A stretch of DNA of 44,173 nt from RUG714 sp964623515. Lineage in GTDB: Bacteria; Bacillota; Clostridia; Oscillospirales; Acutalibacteraceae. The stretch lies in NCBI GenBank assembly GCA_964623515.1, contig CAZURV010000014.1, forward strand, positions 1 through 44,173. Direction: 5' to 3'. The stretch's first letter is position 1; each line of letters starts with the position of its first letter. The notes under the pieces were generated by a model. The model searched no databases, had not been told where the DNA came from, and saw only the letters and a program-made list of their open reading frames with translations. Shown piece after piece: positions 7,562 to 15,765 of this stretch. Position numbers and translations under genes: made by a program.

Positions 7562-8932
7562 TTATTTAAAAAATTTATCATATATGCCGAAACCGAAAAT
7601 AAATAGGATAATCAGCGGAAGAACATACGTTAAGTATCCGCGCATCCAGTTGTGAATTTTCATTCCTTTTCCGGTGTTTGCTTCTTTTTTGAAATTCTTC
7701 CAGCCCCAGCCGTATCTTGAAACGCAGAATAAAAGGTAAACGAGAGAACCGAGAGGAAGTAAAATGTTGCTGACCAAAAAATCTTCTAAATCCATAACAG
7801 TACCGCCGAAGATTTCAAATCCGCTCCAGCTCAGAATGTTGAATCCGAGTACGCACGGCATGGACAGTGCGATAATCAGCACGAGATTGATAATACCGGA
7901 TTTCTTTCTGCTCCAGCCGAATAATTCCATGCCGCAGCATATGATGTTTTCAAATACAGCCAAAACAGTTGAAAGCGCCGCAAAGGCCATAAACAGGAAG
8001 AACAGACTGCCCCAGAGACGTCCCATATTCATATTTGAAAAGATATTCGGAAGCGTTATGAAAATAAGATTCGGTCCTGATGTCTGATCTACATTATATG
8101 TGAAGCACGCGGGGAAAATAATCAATCCTGCTGTGATTGCAACAAAGGTATCTAAAATGACAACTCTTACGGATTCACCGAGCAGGGAGTGCTTTTTATC
8201 AATATAACTGCCGAAAATAGCCATTGCGCCTACTCCGAGACTTAAAGTGAAAAATGCCTGATTCATCGCGCTGACCACAGTGTTTATGATTCCGACTTTT
8301 TGCATCCTAGCAAAATCCGGAACAAGATAAAATTTAAGGCCCTCCTTTGCTCCCGGCATAAAGAAGCTGTTAACGGCAAGAACAAGCATAATTGCAAGCA
8401 GGGCAATCATCATAACTTTTGTTATTCTTTCAAGCCCTTTCTGAAGACCGGCGATGCATACAATAATGCATACCACAACAACGATTATCATCCAAAAGCT
8501 CATCATTCCGGGATCTGCAAGCATATCGGAAAACTTTTCGGCAACCTCTTCAGATCCAAGACCGCTGAGTTTTCCTGACGCAGTCATATAAAAATAGTGA
8601 AGCATCCATCCGGCGACGGTTGTGTAAAACATCATCAGAAGATAACATCCGCCGAGGGCGAAATATCCGTGAATATGCCATTTCTGACCGGGTTTTTCAA
8701 GCTCTTGATATGCTTTTACCGGGCATTTTCGGCTTGCACGGCCGACTGAAAATTCCATACATAATACCGGAAGCCCAAGGATAATTAAAAACACTATGTA
8801 AAACAATACAAAGGCTCCGCCGCCTCCCTGACCGGCAACATAAGGGAATTTCCATACGTTTCCGATTCCTATTGCACATCCTGCCGACAGCAGGATAAAT
8901 CCAAGCCTTGATTTAAGCTTTTCTCTCTCCAT
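7562..8932 (-). CDS. Sodium:neurotransmitter symporter (NSS/SNF) family transporter
   Basis: 456-residue membrane protein with about 11-12 transmembrane segments of the LeuT fold, expected to import an amino acid or related compound with sodium. The TM1 signature GCAIGIGNVWKFPYVAGQGGGGAF (about residues 17-40) contains the unwound sodium/substrate site; AMNQAFFTLSLGVGAMAIFGSY (near the middle) is the TM6-like segment. The substrate cannot be read. The ATG at 8932 is chosen because GGGGAGA lies about nine bases upstream; a start 42 codons earlier would add a non-family N-terminus. A possible promoter is TTGCTT (9124-9129), 17 bp, TATTAT (9101-9106). The gene is monocistronic. Confidence 0.93.
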   Translation of the reverse strand: MEREKLKSRLGFILLSAGCAIGIGNVWKFPYVAGQGGGGAFVLFYIVFLIILGLPVLCMEFSVGRASRKCPVKAYQELEKPGQKWHIHGYFALGGCYLLMMFYTTVAGWMLHYFYMTASGKLSGLGSEEVAEKFSDMLADPGMMSFWMIIVVVVCIIVCIAGLQKGLERITKVMMIALLAIMLVLAVNSFFMPGAKEGLKFYLVPDFARMQKVGIINTVVSAMNQAFFTLSLGVGAMAIFGSYIDKKHSLLGESVRVVILDTFVAITAGLIIFPACFTYNVDQTSGPNLIFITLPNIFSNMNMGRLWGSLFFLFMAFAALSTVLAVFENIICCGMELFGWSRKKSGIINLVLIIALSMPCVLGFNILSWSGFEIFGGTVMDLEDFLVSNILLPLGSLVYLLFCVSRYGWGWKNFKKEANTGKGMKIHNWMRGYLTYVLPLIILFIFGFGIYDKFFK

Positions 8933-9330
8933 AAAAACAAATCTCCCCGTAATTTGTATGTGAAGTTTAATAATATATCTGCAGAATTTTTGATACAGTT
9001 CTGTGCTGAACACTACTAAACAGTTAAAATCTTTCGGTATCATATTCAGTTTTTTCATGATACATAGCAGGCGTTTATGTTATCGCACATGCCAAAAAAA
9101 ATAATATCATAATAAAATGCGCAAAGCAACCGTTATATTTCACGAATAAAAAATAAAAGTTTCGATTTTTTATAAAATTATTGACTATTTTTAATATAAA
9201 ACTGCAATGTTCTGCAAAGCAAAGAGTTAGTTTATTTTAAATAACTTTTATATATCCTGAAAATATATTGAAAAATTTCAAAACAGAAAAAACCGCATAG
9301 TAACGTCATTTGAGAACATTTTGCGTATAA

Positions 9331-9358
9331 TAAAAAAGCAGTTGAAAAACTGCTTTCT
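9331..9358 (-). terminator. Terminator of tRNA-Pro
   Basis: On the minus strand, AAAGCAGTT and AACTGCTTT pair around TTTC and run into a T tract, starting just after the encoded CCA end. Confidence 0.85.
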
Positions 9359-9359
9359 T

Positions 9360-9436
9360 TGGTCGAGGTGACAGGATTCGAACCTGCGGCCCCCTGGTCC
9401 CAAACCAGGTGCTCTACCAAACTGAGCCACACCTCG
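9360..9436 (-). tRNA. tRNA-Pro (anticodon TGG)
   Basis: 77-nt cloverleaf including an encoded CCA. The acceptor stem is CGAGGTG/CACCTCG, and the anticodon stem is CCTGG/CCAGG with loop TTTGGGA, giving anticodon TGG. The T arm contains GGTTCGAATCC. Confidence 0.97.
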
Positions 9437-9530
9437 ATATTAAGTTTTTATATTTGAACAGTTGCAAATTTCTTTTGTTGGCATAAAATCTCAAACTGAA
9501 AGTATGTAGAACCACGGGCGTTTCATTGAC

Positions 9531-9566
9531 AACGGTTATTATATAATAACCGTTTTAATTTGTCAA
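9531..9566 (-). promoter_or_regulatory. Consensus promoter of tRNA-Pro overlapping a 24-bp perfect palindrome
   Basis: On the minus strand, TTGACA (9561-9566), a 17-bp spacer and TATAAT (9538-9543) match the SigA consensus perfectly. The -10 and most of the spacer lie inside a 24-bp perfect palindrome (9531-9554; half-site AACGGTTATTAT). Transcription would start near 9531, giving a leader of about 95 nt. Confidence 0.8.
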
Positions 9567-9621
9567 TAAAATCAGCCTTTACCCTTTAGGTTAGGGTGAA
9601 ACAGAATAAAACAATTTCTAT

Positions 9622-10200
9622 TTATTCCCTGTGTGCCGTTTCAACAGAATAATCTGATTCACTGCCGGAGTTCTGATCCTTTTTTCCGAATATAAACAGC
9701 TTATTCATAATATAATTAAATATTATTTCAAAAAGACCGAATAAGCATCGGAATATGAAAGCAATCACAGCACCTTTCGCATGCAGATAGTCCCCGTGTG
9801 CATTCTTTTCAAGCGCTACAATTCCGATTATGTTCATATCAACAAATAACTTCATACCAAATGTTGTTACAATAAAGGAAAAACCGCGTGCCCCCACAGT
9901 TCCGAAAAATTCTTTCAGAACCGTACCTGCGCGCCATTGCTCGGAACGGAAAACGATTACTTTGTTCGCAATAAACGTAAGCACGGTTGCCGTAATCCAT
10001 CCTGTCGCTGTACCGATTGAATTTGCATTGTTTTCAAAAAAAGATATTTTGGAATGGGACAGAACAAGATTCGCTAAAATATAATAAACACCGAGGTTGA
10101 TAATGACTCCGCATATAAATCCGCAGACAATGTATCTGAGCGTTTCGGCGCTTAAAATATCTTTTTTCAGTTTTGAAAAATTTTCGGTTTGTTTAATCAT
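9622..10200 (-). CDS. GtrA-like polysaccharide-assembly membrane protein
   Basis: 192-residue membrane protein with four predicted transmembrane segments of the GtrA family, whose members are thought to help flip or hand over lipid-linked sugars. ETLRYIVCGFICGVIINLGVYY starts TM1, and FIANKVIVF after TM2 and NYIMNKLFIF at the end match the family's aromatic/NK pattern. The ATG at 10200 has GGAGA upstream; a frame 34 codons longer has none. No glycosyltransferase sits next to it, so the sugar substrate is unknown. The charged C-terminal tail is not conserved in the family. Confidence 0.8.
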   Translation of the reverse strand: MIKQTENFSKLKKDILSAETLRYIVCGFICGVIINLGVYYILANLVLSHSKISFFENNANSIGTATGWITATVLTFIANKVIVFRSEQWRAGTVLKEFFGTVGARGFSFIVTTFGMKLFVDMNIIGIVALEKNAHGDYLHAKGAVIAFIFRCLFGLFEIIFNYIMNKLFIFGKKDQNSGSESDYSVETAHRE

Positions 10201-10524
10201 AGTGTCTCCGTGAAAAAATTGTATAACGGAATTGCTTCCTTTCGTTTTTGCGTTGAAGTGTAGCCGGCCTGACTTGTTGCAAATATGGAATGCAGGTGTC
10301 AATCGCTTTATTGAATTATACTAAACAGAGAAAAGCTTTGCAATAGTGCTGATGGTTTTCATGTTCGTAAATATGCATAAATATTTTCAGTATTTTTCTG
10401 TGTTTTTGCGAATAGATAACAAAAAACAATGGTGCTATGATTATTTTATTAGATTTAAAGCCTGTAAAATGAGTTTTTTATAAAGAAATGCTTTAAGTCA
10501 ATTTCCGGTTAAGGAGGACATATT

Positions 10525-12579
10525 TTGAAGTTTTATAACGCGAAAGATATCAGAAATGTTGCAATTGTGGGGCACGGTTCATGCGGTAAAACAACTTTGG
10601 CAGAGGCCATGCTTTATATGGCCGGAGCTACGGACCGATTAGGAAAAGTAGTTGACGGGAATACCGTTCTGGATTGTGATTCCGAGGAAAAAAAGAGGAA
10701 AATATCCGTTGCTGCTTCCACCGCTTCTTTTGAATGGGAAAACACAAAAGTAAATATAATAGATACTCCCGGTCTTTTTGATTTTGCAGGCGGAATGGCG
10801 GAAGGCATACGCGCAGCGAAAACCGCACTTATTGTTCTTTCCTGTTCCAGCGGACTGCGCGTAGGGCAGGAAAAAGCATTCAAGGCAGCGGATAAACGCA
10901 ATATCAGCAAAGCGTTTTGCATAACAAAGTGCGACAGGGAAAACACGGATTTCTATAAGGTGTTTGCGTCTTTGAGAGAAAAATACGGCAACAGTGTGTG
11001 TCCTGCTGTGGTTCCGGTTTATAAAGACGGCAAGGTTGACTGCTATGCAAATCTCATTACACATAAGGGCGTAAGATACTGCGGCGGTAAGGTTGAAGAC
11101 ATTGATTTCCCCGAGTTTGAGCAGTACGATGAAATGATGGAAATCCTGAAAGAAGCTGTTGCTCTTACAGACGATTCCCTGATGGATAAATTCTTTGAGG
11201 GTGCGGATTTCACAACCGAAGAAATCAGAAACGGTCTGCGCGCTTCCATGGCGGAAAATCTTGCATATCCCGTTTACGGATGCAGTGGACTTACCACAGC
11301 AGCCGTTTATATGCTGATGACAAGTATCGTGAAATTTTTCCCTGCGGCAGCAACCGCACGTGAAAATGCTTCTGACGGAGATGGAAATCCGATTACTCTG
11401 CAGTGCAACGAAAACGGCAATTTAGCGGCGATTATATTTAAAACTATAGCAGACCCTTTCATAGGGAAGCTTTCGCTACTTAAAGTTGTTTCCGGAAAAT
11501 TGACTCCTGATGTGCATGCATATAACAGCAGAACAGGGAAAACAGAAAGAATCAGCAAACTGATATTTATGCACGGCGCGAAGCAGGAGGAAACAAAATG
11601 TATTCCTGCCGGGGATATAGGCGCGGCAACAAAACTTGAAGATTTTGCAACCGGAGATACGATTTCCACGGAAGAGGCTCCTATTACGCTTGAAAGCGTT
11701 GATTTGCCTCACGCATCGATTTCAAGAGCGGTTAAGGTTTTAAAAAAAGGCGATGAATCAAAAGCCACCGCTGCAATACACCGTTTATGCGAAGAAGATC
11801 CTGTTCTTACACTTGTAAACAATACCGAAACGCATGAACAGATTATTTCAGGGCTTGGTGAACAGCATCTTGACGTTGCGGTGTCAAAACTTAAATCAAA
11901 ATTCGGCATTGAAGTTGAACTTACCGTTCCTAAAATTGCATACCGCGAAACGATAACAAAAAAAGTTTCTGTTCAGGGACGTCACAAAAAACAGTCGGGT
12001 GGGTCAGGTCAGTTCGGCGATGTTTGGATAGAGTTTGAACCTATTGATCAAAGTACGGATCTTGAGTTTGCCGAACGAGTAGTAGGCGGAGCTGTTCCGA
12101 AAAACTTCTTCCCGGCAGTAGAAAAAGGGCTCAGAGAAAGTGTAAAAAAGGGAGTTCTTGCAGGTTATCCGATGGTTGGCATTAAGGCAACGCTTTATGA
12201 TGGTTCGTATCACCCGGTTGATTCCAATGAAATCGCGTTCAAAACTGCTGCTTCTATTGCCTTTAGAAACGGTATTCCGCAGGCCGGGCCGGTCATTCTT
12301 GAACCCATCGGTATGCTCAAAGCATACGTCAACGAAGACGTTATGGGGGATATTATCGGCGATATAAATAAGCGCAGAGGGCAGGTCCTCGGAATGAATC
12401 AGATTGACGATATGCAGGAGATAAATGCATATGTGCCAATGGCGGAAATGGGAAGTTTTTCAACTTCTCTTCGTCAGATTACACAGGGGCGCGGTTATTA
12501 TGAGCTTGAATTTGACCGTTACGAAAAGGTTCTTCCTGCGATAGCGGATAAAATCATTGCGGAAGCAAAAACAGAATAA
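10525..12579 (+). CDS. EF-G-like translational GTPase (EF-G2/FusA2 type)
   Basis: 684-residue protein with the five-domain layout of elongation factor G but clear differences from the main factor. G1 is GHGSCGKTT (16-24) in place of AHIDAGKTT. The switch I ERGITI segment is only KRKISV. G3 is DTPGL (80-84), with Leu where canonical EF-G has the catalytic His. G4 is TKCD (134-137) in place of NKMD. The rest aligns well with domains II-V (SGLGEQHLDV; YRETI; SGGSGQFGDVWIEFEP; HPVDSNEIAFKTAASIAFR). Such paralogues are common in Clostridia and their role is unsettled. The start codon is TTG, fixed by AAGGAGG seven bases upstream. The gene is monocistronic with its own terminator. Confidence 0.92.
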   Translation: MKFYNAKDIRNVAIVGHGSCGKTTLAEAMLYMAGATDRLGKVVDGNTVLDCDSEEKKRKISVAASTASFEWENTKVNIIDTPGLFDFAGGMAEGIRAAKTALIVLSCSSGLRVGQEKAFKAADKRNISKAFCITKCDRENTDFYKVFASLREKYGNSVCPAVVPVYKDGKVDCYANLITHKGVRYCGGKVEDIDFPEFEQYDEMMEILKEAVALTDDSLMDKFFEGADFTTEEIRNGLRASMAENLAYPVYGCSGLTTAAVYMLMTSIVKFFPAAATARENASDGDGNPITLQCNENGNLAAIIFKTIADPFIGKLSLLKVVSGKLTPDVHAYNSRTGKTERISKLIFMHGAKQEETKCIPAGDIGAATKLEDFATGDTISTEEAPITLESVDLPHASISRAVKVLKKGDESKATAAIHRLCEEDPVLTLVNNTETHEQIISGLGEQHLDVAVSKLKSKFGIEVELTVPKIAYRETITKKVSVQGRHKKQSGGSGQFGDVWIEFEPIDQSTDLEFAERVVGGAVPKNFFPAVEKGLRESVKKGVLAGYPMVGIKATLYDGSYHPVDSNEIAFKTAASIAFRNGIPQAGPVILEPIGMLKAYVNEDVMGDIIGDINKRRGQVLGMNQIDDMQEINAYVPMAEMGSFSTSLRQITQGRGYYELEFDRYEKVLPAIADKIIAEAKTE

Positions 12580-12611
12580 ACATTATGATTTTACAATCAG
12601 AACGTTTCATA

Positions 12612-12651
12612 AACCCCGGATCGCTGATGCAGTCCGGGGTTGGGTTTTTCT
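12612..12651 (+). terminator. Intrinsic terminator of the EF-G-like gene
   Basis: AACCCCGGA and TCCGGGGTT pair around a 12-base loop and are followed by GGGTTTTT. Confidence 0.85.
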
Positions 12652-12733
12652 GTTTCGAATTTATATATAAAATCCCATGAGTTTTCCGTTAAAATGTTAA
12701 TTTAGTTATTAATTCGGTCAAATTTTTTACATA

Positions 12734-12763
12734 TAAAAAAGAACTGCATCAGCAGTCCTTTTT
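12734..12763 (-). terminator. Terminator of the tRNA-Met/tRNA-Glu transcript
   Basis: On the minus strand, AAGGACTGC and GCAGTTCTT pair (one G-U) around TGAT and run into a T tract, immediately after tRNA-Glu. Confidence 0.85.
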
Positions 12764-12838
12764 TGGTGACCCGGACGGGAATTGAACCCGTGTTACCGCC
12801 GTGAAAGGGCGGTGTCTTAACCGCTTGACCACCGGGCC
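12764..12838 (-). tRNA. tRNA-Glu (anticodon TTC)
   Basis: 75-nt cloverleaf with encoded CCA. The acceptor is GGCCCGG/CCGGGTC, and the anticodon stem is CCGCC/GGCGG with loop CTTTCAC, giving TTC. It is the second gene of a two-tRNA transcript. Confidence 0.97.
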
Positions 12839-12873
12839 TTATATGTAAAAGCCTTTTGGCTGTTACAGTTAAA

Positions 12874-12950
12874 TGGTAGCGGCAGTCGGATTTGAACCAA
12901 CGACACTTCGGGTATGAACCGAATGCTCTAGCCAACTGAGCTATGCCGCC
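12874..12950 (-). tRNA. tRNA-Met (anticodon CAT), elongator type
   Basis: 77-nt cloverleaf with encoded CCA. The anticodon loop TTCATAC sits between TTCGG and CCGAA. The acceptor GGCGGCA/TGCCGCT is fully paired (one G-U), unlike an initiator tRNA, which would lack the 1-72 pair. It resembles Firmicute elongator Met more than the tRNA-Ile that reads AUA, but that alternative cannot be wholly excluded. Confidence 0.9.
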
Positions 12951-12985
12951 ATTTTTGCCGCAGATTTCCGCAACAAGCAGAATTT

Positions 12986-13014
12986 ATTTTACTATACGAA
13001 AGAAAACTTGTCAA
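12986..13014 (-). promoter_or_regulatory. Promoter of the tRNA-Met/tRNA-Glu operon
   Basis: On the minus strand, a perfect -35 TTGACA (13009-13014), a 17-bp spacer and -10 TAAAAT (12986-12991, 5/6). The tRNA-Met 5' end is about 30 nt downstream of the predicted start. Confidence 0.7.
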
Positions 13015-13220
13015 TACTTTTTTATAATAATTTTATTAAACATTACTTTATTACCTTATATGTATAGAAAAATGTATACCTTTCATATTACCGTTTCTGT
13101 AGAGTGTATTGCCGAAGATTTATCTTAGCAAAAGAAAAAACTATCATGACCTTTTGTTTGCGTAACCGAAAGATAGAATCAGAACCATTTCGTATTTAAA
13201 GAATAAGAATTAAGCTAAAA

Positions 13221-13260
13221 TTAAAATCTCCGAAAGCATAGTGTTGATGCTTCCGGAGAA
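13221..13260 (-). terminator. Intrinsic terminator of pyrG
   Basis: On the minus strand, CTCCGGAAGCAT and ATGCTTTCGGAG pair (one G-U) around CAACACT, followed by ATTTTAATTTT. Confidence 0.75.
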
Positions 13261-13264
13261 CTTT

Positions 13265-14869
13265 TTATTTAGTCTCTTCATGTTTGATTGTTGCGGCTTC
13301 GACAAACCCTTTGAACAAAGGATGAGGAAGATTCGGTCTTGATTTAAATTCCGGATGAAACTGGCAGGCAATAAAGTATCTGTGAGAAGGAATTTCTATC
13401 ATCTCGCATATATGACCGTCGGGAGATTTTCCGGCGAAAATAACACCGGCTTTTTCATAATCGGATACAAAATTGTTGTTCACTTCATATCTGTGACGGT
13501 GGCGTTCCGAAATGTTCTTTTTACCATACAGCTTATATGCTTTGCTTTCTTCGTTAAGAACGCAGGGATAGGCACCCAGTCTCATGGTTCCTCCCATATC
13601 CGTAACATTTTTCTGTTCAAGCATAAGGTCTATAACAGGATGCGCAGTTTCCGGATTTATTTCCGCCGAGTTTGCATCTGTATAGCCGAGAACGTTTCTT
13701 GCAAATTCAATCATTGCAATCTGCATACCTAGACAGATTCCGAAATACGGAATATTATTTGTTCTTGCATAATTGGCGGCCGCAATTTTACCCTCGATTC
13801 CGCGTGAACCGAAACCGCCGGGCACCAGGATGCCATCAATACCGTTCAAATATTTTTCTGCTCCGTCCTTTTCAATATCTTCTGAATCAATCCAGTGTAT
13901 GTTCACTCGGCTGTCGCATGCCATGCCGCCTGCCTTGAGCGCTTCAACTATGCTAATATAACTGTCGTGCAGAGCAACGTATTTTCCGACAATTGCTATG
14001 TTTGTTTCACGGCTCAGGCTGTTGAGCTTGTTCAGCATTTCTTTCCAGGAGGAAAGATCGGGTTCGTTGCATTTCAGCCCTAATTTTTTGATGGCAACTT
14101 CTGCAAGCCCTTCTTTTTCCATCATAATGGGAACTTCATAAAGAATACCGCAGTCCATATTTTCTATAACGCATTCCGACTCAACATTGCAGAAAAGCGC
14201 AATTTTATCTTTTAGACTCTGATCGAGCGGATAGTCGGTTCGGCAAACGATAACATCCGGACGAATACCAACGGAAAGGAGTTCCTTAACGCTATGCTGT
14301 GTGGGTTTTGTTTTCAGCTCTTGCGAAGCCTTGATAAAAGGTACAAGCGTTACATGCACAAACAGGCAGTTTTCTCTGCCGACTTCGTGCGAATACTGTC
14401 TGATTGCTTCAATAAAGGGTTGTCCCTCAATATCGCCGATGGTTCCTCCGATTTCTATGATGCAGACATCCGTATCCGGATTGGAACGGAGGCTCCGTTT
14501 GATTTCATTTGTTATATGCGGAATCACTTGTATGGTTTGTCCGCCGTAAACGCCCTTCCTTTCGTCTGAAAGAACCTGCCAGTAAACTTTACCGGACGTA
14601 AGGTTTGAAGATTTTGTAAGGCTTATATCAATAAACCTTTCATAATGGCCGAGATCCAGATCGGTTTCCGCGCCGTCATCCGTAACAAAAACTTCGCCGT
14701 GCTGAACGGGATTCATCGTTCCGGGATCAACGTTCAGATAAGGGTCGAGTTTCTGAACGGTTACGCTGAGACCCCTGCTTTTAAGCAGTCTGCCCAGTGA
14801 AGCTGCTGTAATTCCTTTGCCGAGTCCCGACACAACACCGCCGGTAACGAATACATATTTTTTAGCCAT
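13265..14869 (-). CDS. pyrG: CTP synthase
   Basis: 534-residue enzyme that aminates UTP to CTP using glutamine and ATP. The N-terminal synthetase domain opens with FVTGGVVSGLGKGI and contains the QKLDPYLNVDPGTMNP segment. The C-terminal class I glutaminase domain has GGFGSRG, the nucleophile Cys in GICLGMQ (about residue 380) and the His/Glu pair in CQFHPE near the end. The length is standard. The start at 14869 follows GAGGAGAAC; an upstream in-frame start adds ten residues not typical of PyrG. A promoter and an attenuator hairpin lie about 260 nt upstream, suggesting nucleotide-controlled transcription. Confidence 0.98.
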   Translation of the reverse strand: MAKKYVFVTGGVVSGLGKGITAASLGRLLKSRGLSVTVQKLDPYLNVDPGTMNPVQHGEVFVTDDGAETDLDLGHYERFIDISLTKSSNLTSGKVYWQVLSDERKGVYGGQTIQVIPHITNEIKRSLRSNPDTDVCIIEIGGTIGDIEGQPFIEAIRQYSHEVGRENCLFVHVTLVPFIKASQELKTKPTQHSVKELLSVGIRPDVIVCRTDYPLDQSLKDKIALFCNVESECVIENMDCGILYEVPIMMEKEGLAEVAIKKLGLKCNEPDLSSWKEMLNKLNSLSRETNIAIVGKYVALHDSYISIVEALKAGGMACDSRVNIHWIDSEDIEKDGAEKYLNGIDGILVPGGFGSRGIEGKIAAANYARTNNIPYFGICLGMQIAMIEFARNVLGYTDANSAEINPETAHPVIDLMLEQKNVTDMGGTMRLGAYPCVLNEESKAYKLYGKKNISERHRHRYEVNNNFVSDYEKAGVIFAGKSPDGHICEMIEIPSHRYFIACQFHPEFKSRPNLPHPLFKGFVEAATIKHEETK

Positions 14870-15095
14870 AGTTGTTCTCCTCTTCCCCAAAACCTGCACT
14901 TAAGTTTTTGATAATAATTTTTGGCTTAAACCTTACACCATGCACTGTTTGCGATTATGTGAATTGCATCTGCTTGATAATCCGCCAACGGCACTTCTCC
15001 TGCTCAATCTGTTAAATTTAAGATATCCGCCACATCGGTAAGCGGCGGGAGTGAAATATTTTGCAAAAGTATTTACGATGAGGCTTGCTTATATT

Positions 15096-15128
15096 GAAAA
15101 AAGCAACTTTCCGAGGAAAGTTGAACCC
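15096..15128 (-). terminator. Promoter-proximal attenuator in the pyrG leader
   Basis: On the minus strand the predicted transcript starts GGG at 15128-15126. It continues into CAACTTTCC (15123-15115), a TC loop and GGAAAGTTG (15112-15104), then C and six T. This 9-bp intrinsic terminator thus lies in the first ~30 nt. The layout matches the B. subtilis pyrG attenuator, where G residues added by slippage at a GGG start pair with a C/U-rich stretch and block the terminator. Here the fourth and fifth bases are UU rather than C. Confidence 0.7.
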
Positions 15129-15134
15129 TTGATT

Positions 15135-15163
15135 ATTATAGTACTACAAACGTTATTTTGCAA
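15135..15163 (-). promoter_or_regulatory. pyrG promoter
   Basis: On the minus strand, -35 TTGCAA (15158-15163), a 17-bp spacer and a perfect -10 TATAAT (15135-15140). The seventh base after the -10 is the first G of a GGG run. The remaining ~230 nt of leader before pyrG (14870-15095) hold no gene that I can support. Confidence 0.7.
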
Positions 15164-15227
15164 TAGTTTTTGTTGTTTTTACAAATATATTTTAAAGCGA
15201 AAAATTTAAAATAATATTTTATTACCT

Positions 15228-15400
15228 TTAAATCGGAGCAGTGCTCCATCAAGCTCGCTTGGAACGGGGCTTGCGAGCGATTGCAACCTGCGCAGGAAGC
15301 GTTTGCTCCTCAGGGTTTCAGCGGGAGATTATCACTCCCGCTGAAATTCTGAAAAAGACCCTGCCGCCTAAGAGGCGGAGACATCGGCGAATAAGTTATA
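15228..15400 (-). repeat. Dispersed multi-hairpin intergenic repeat, copy B
   Basis: Near-intact copy in minus orientation, with the TTTAAA end at the left and the TATAAC end at the right. All family hairpins are present, including a full TTTCAGCGGGAG/CTCCCGCTGAAA stem. It lies between the pyrG promoter and the glutamine synthetase leader. Confidence 0.9.
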
Positions 15401-15705
15401 TTGGTTTCCGTTTATTACTGTTGCAAAATAACAATTGCAGTAAAAGTAGCTGAGAAGAACAGATTATGAAAAGCTGAGAAAAGAGAAGAAATCAGATAAC
15501 AAAACACAGGATATGAGAACTTTATATGAAAAATACTCATAACTTGTGTTCATATTCGTTTAATCTTTGTGCATATTGAACGATGACAAAAGCTGAAAAA
15601 TAGAGTATGATACTAACATAGTAATCAGTTTGCAGAGTTAATACACAACCCCCTTGTTTATTAGCTTTAAACTCTTGCTTTTTGGGACTACTCAAACAAA
15701 GTCGG
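15401..15705 (+). promoter_or_regulatory. Region ahead of the glutamine synthetase gene, probably leader RNA
   Basis: About 305 bp without a gene. It can form an imperfect hairpin ACACA...ATGAG/CTCAT...TGTGT (about 15506-15548) and GCAGAGTT/AACTCTTGC (about 15632-15679), and repeats AGCTGAGAA twice (near 15449 and 15474). No clear promoter was found. It ends directly at a leader terminator, so a transcript through here would be subject to attenuation. Confidence 0.4.
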
Positions 15706-15732
15706 AGTTGTTGCAACCGCAACAACTTTTTT
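15706..15732 (+). terminator. Leader terminator upstream of glutamine synthetase
   Basis: AGTTGTTGC and GCAACAACT pair perfectly around AACC and are followed by TTTTTT. It lies 34 bp before the glutamine synthetase start codon, so readthrough is needed for expression. Antitermination by an ANTAR protein is known for glutamine synthetase genes in Clostridia, but the paired hexaloop target is not obvious here. Confidence 0.75.
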
Positions 15733-15765
15733 GTTTTAAGAATATCGAAAGGGGTAAAAAGTAAA

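Noticed and set aside
15401..15732. Classical ANTAR two-hairpin target in the glnN leader
   Set aside because: I could not find paired hexaloops with A at position 1 and G at position 4.
15682..15765. Upstream in-frame start for glutamine synthetase
   Set aside because: It would place the leader terminator inside the coding region, and the ATG at 15766 matches the family's N-terminus.
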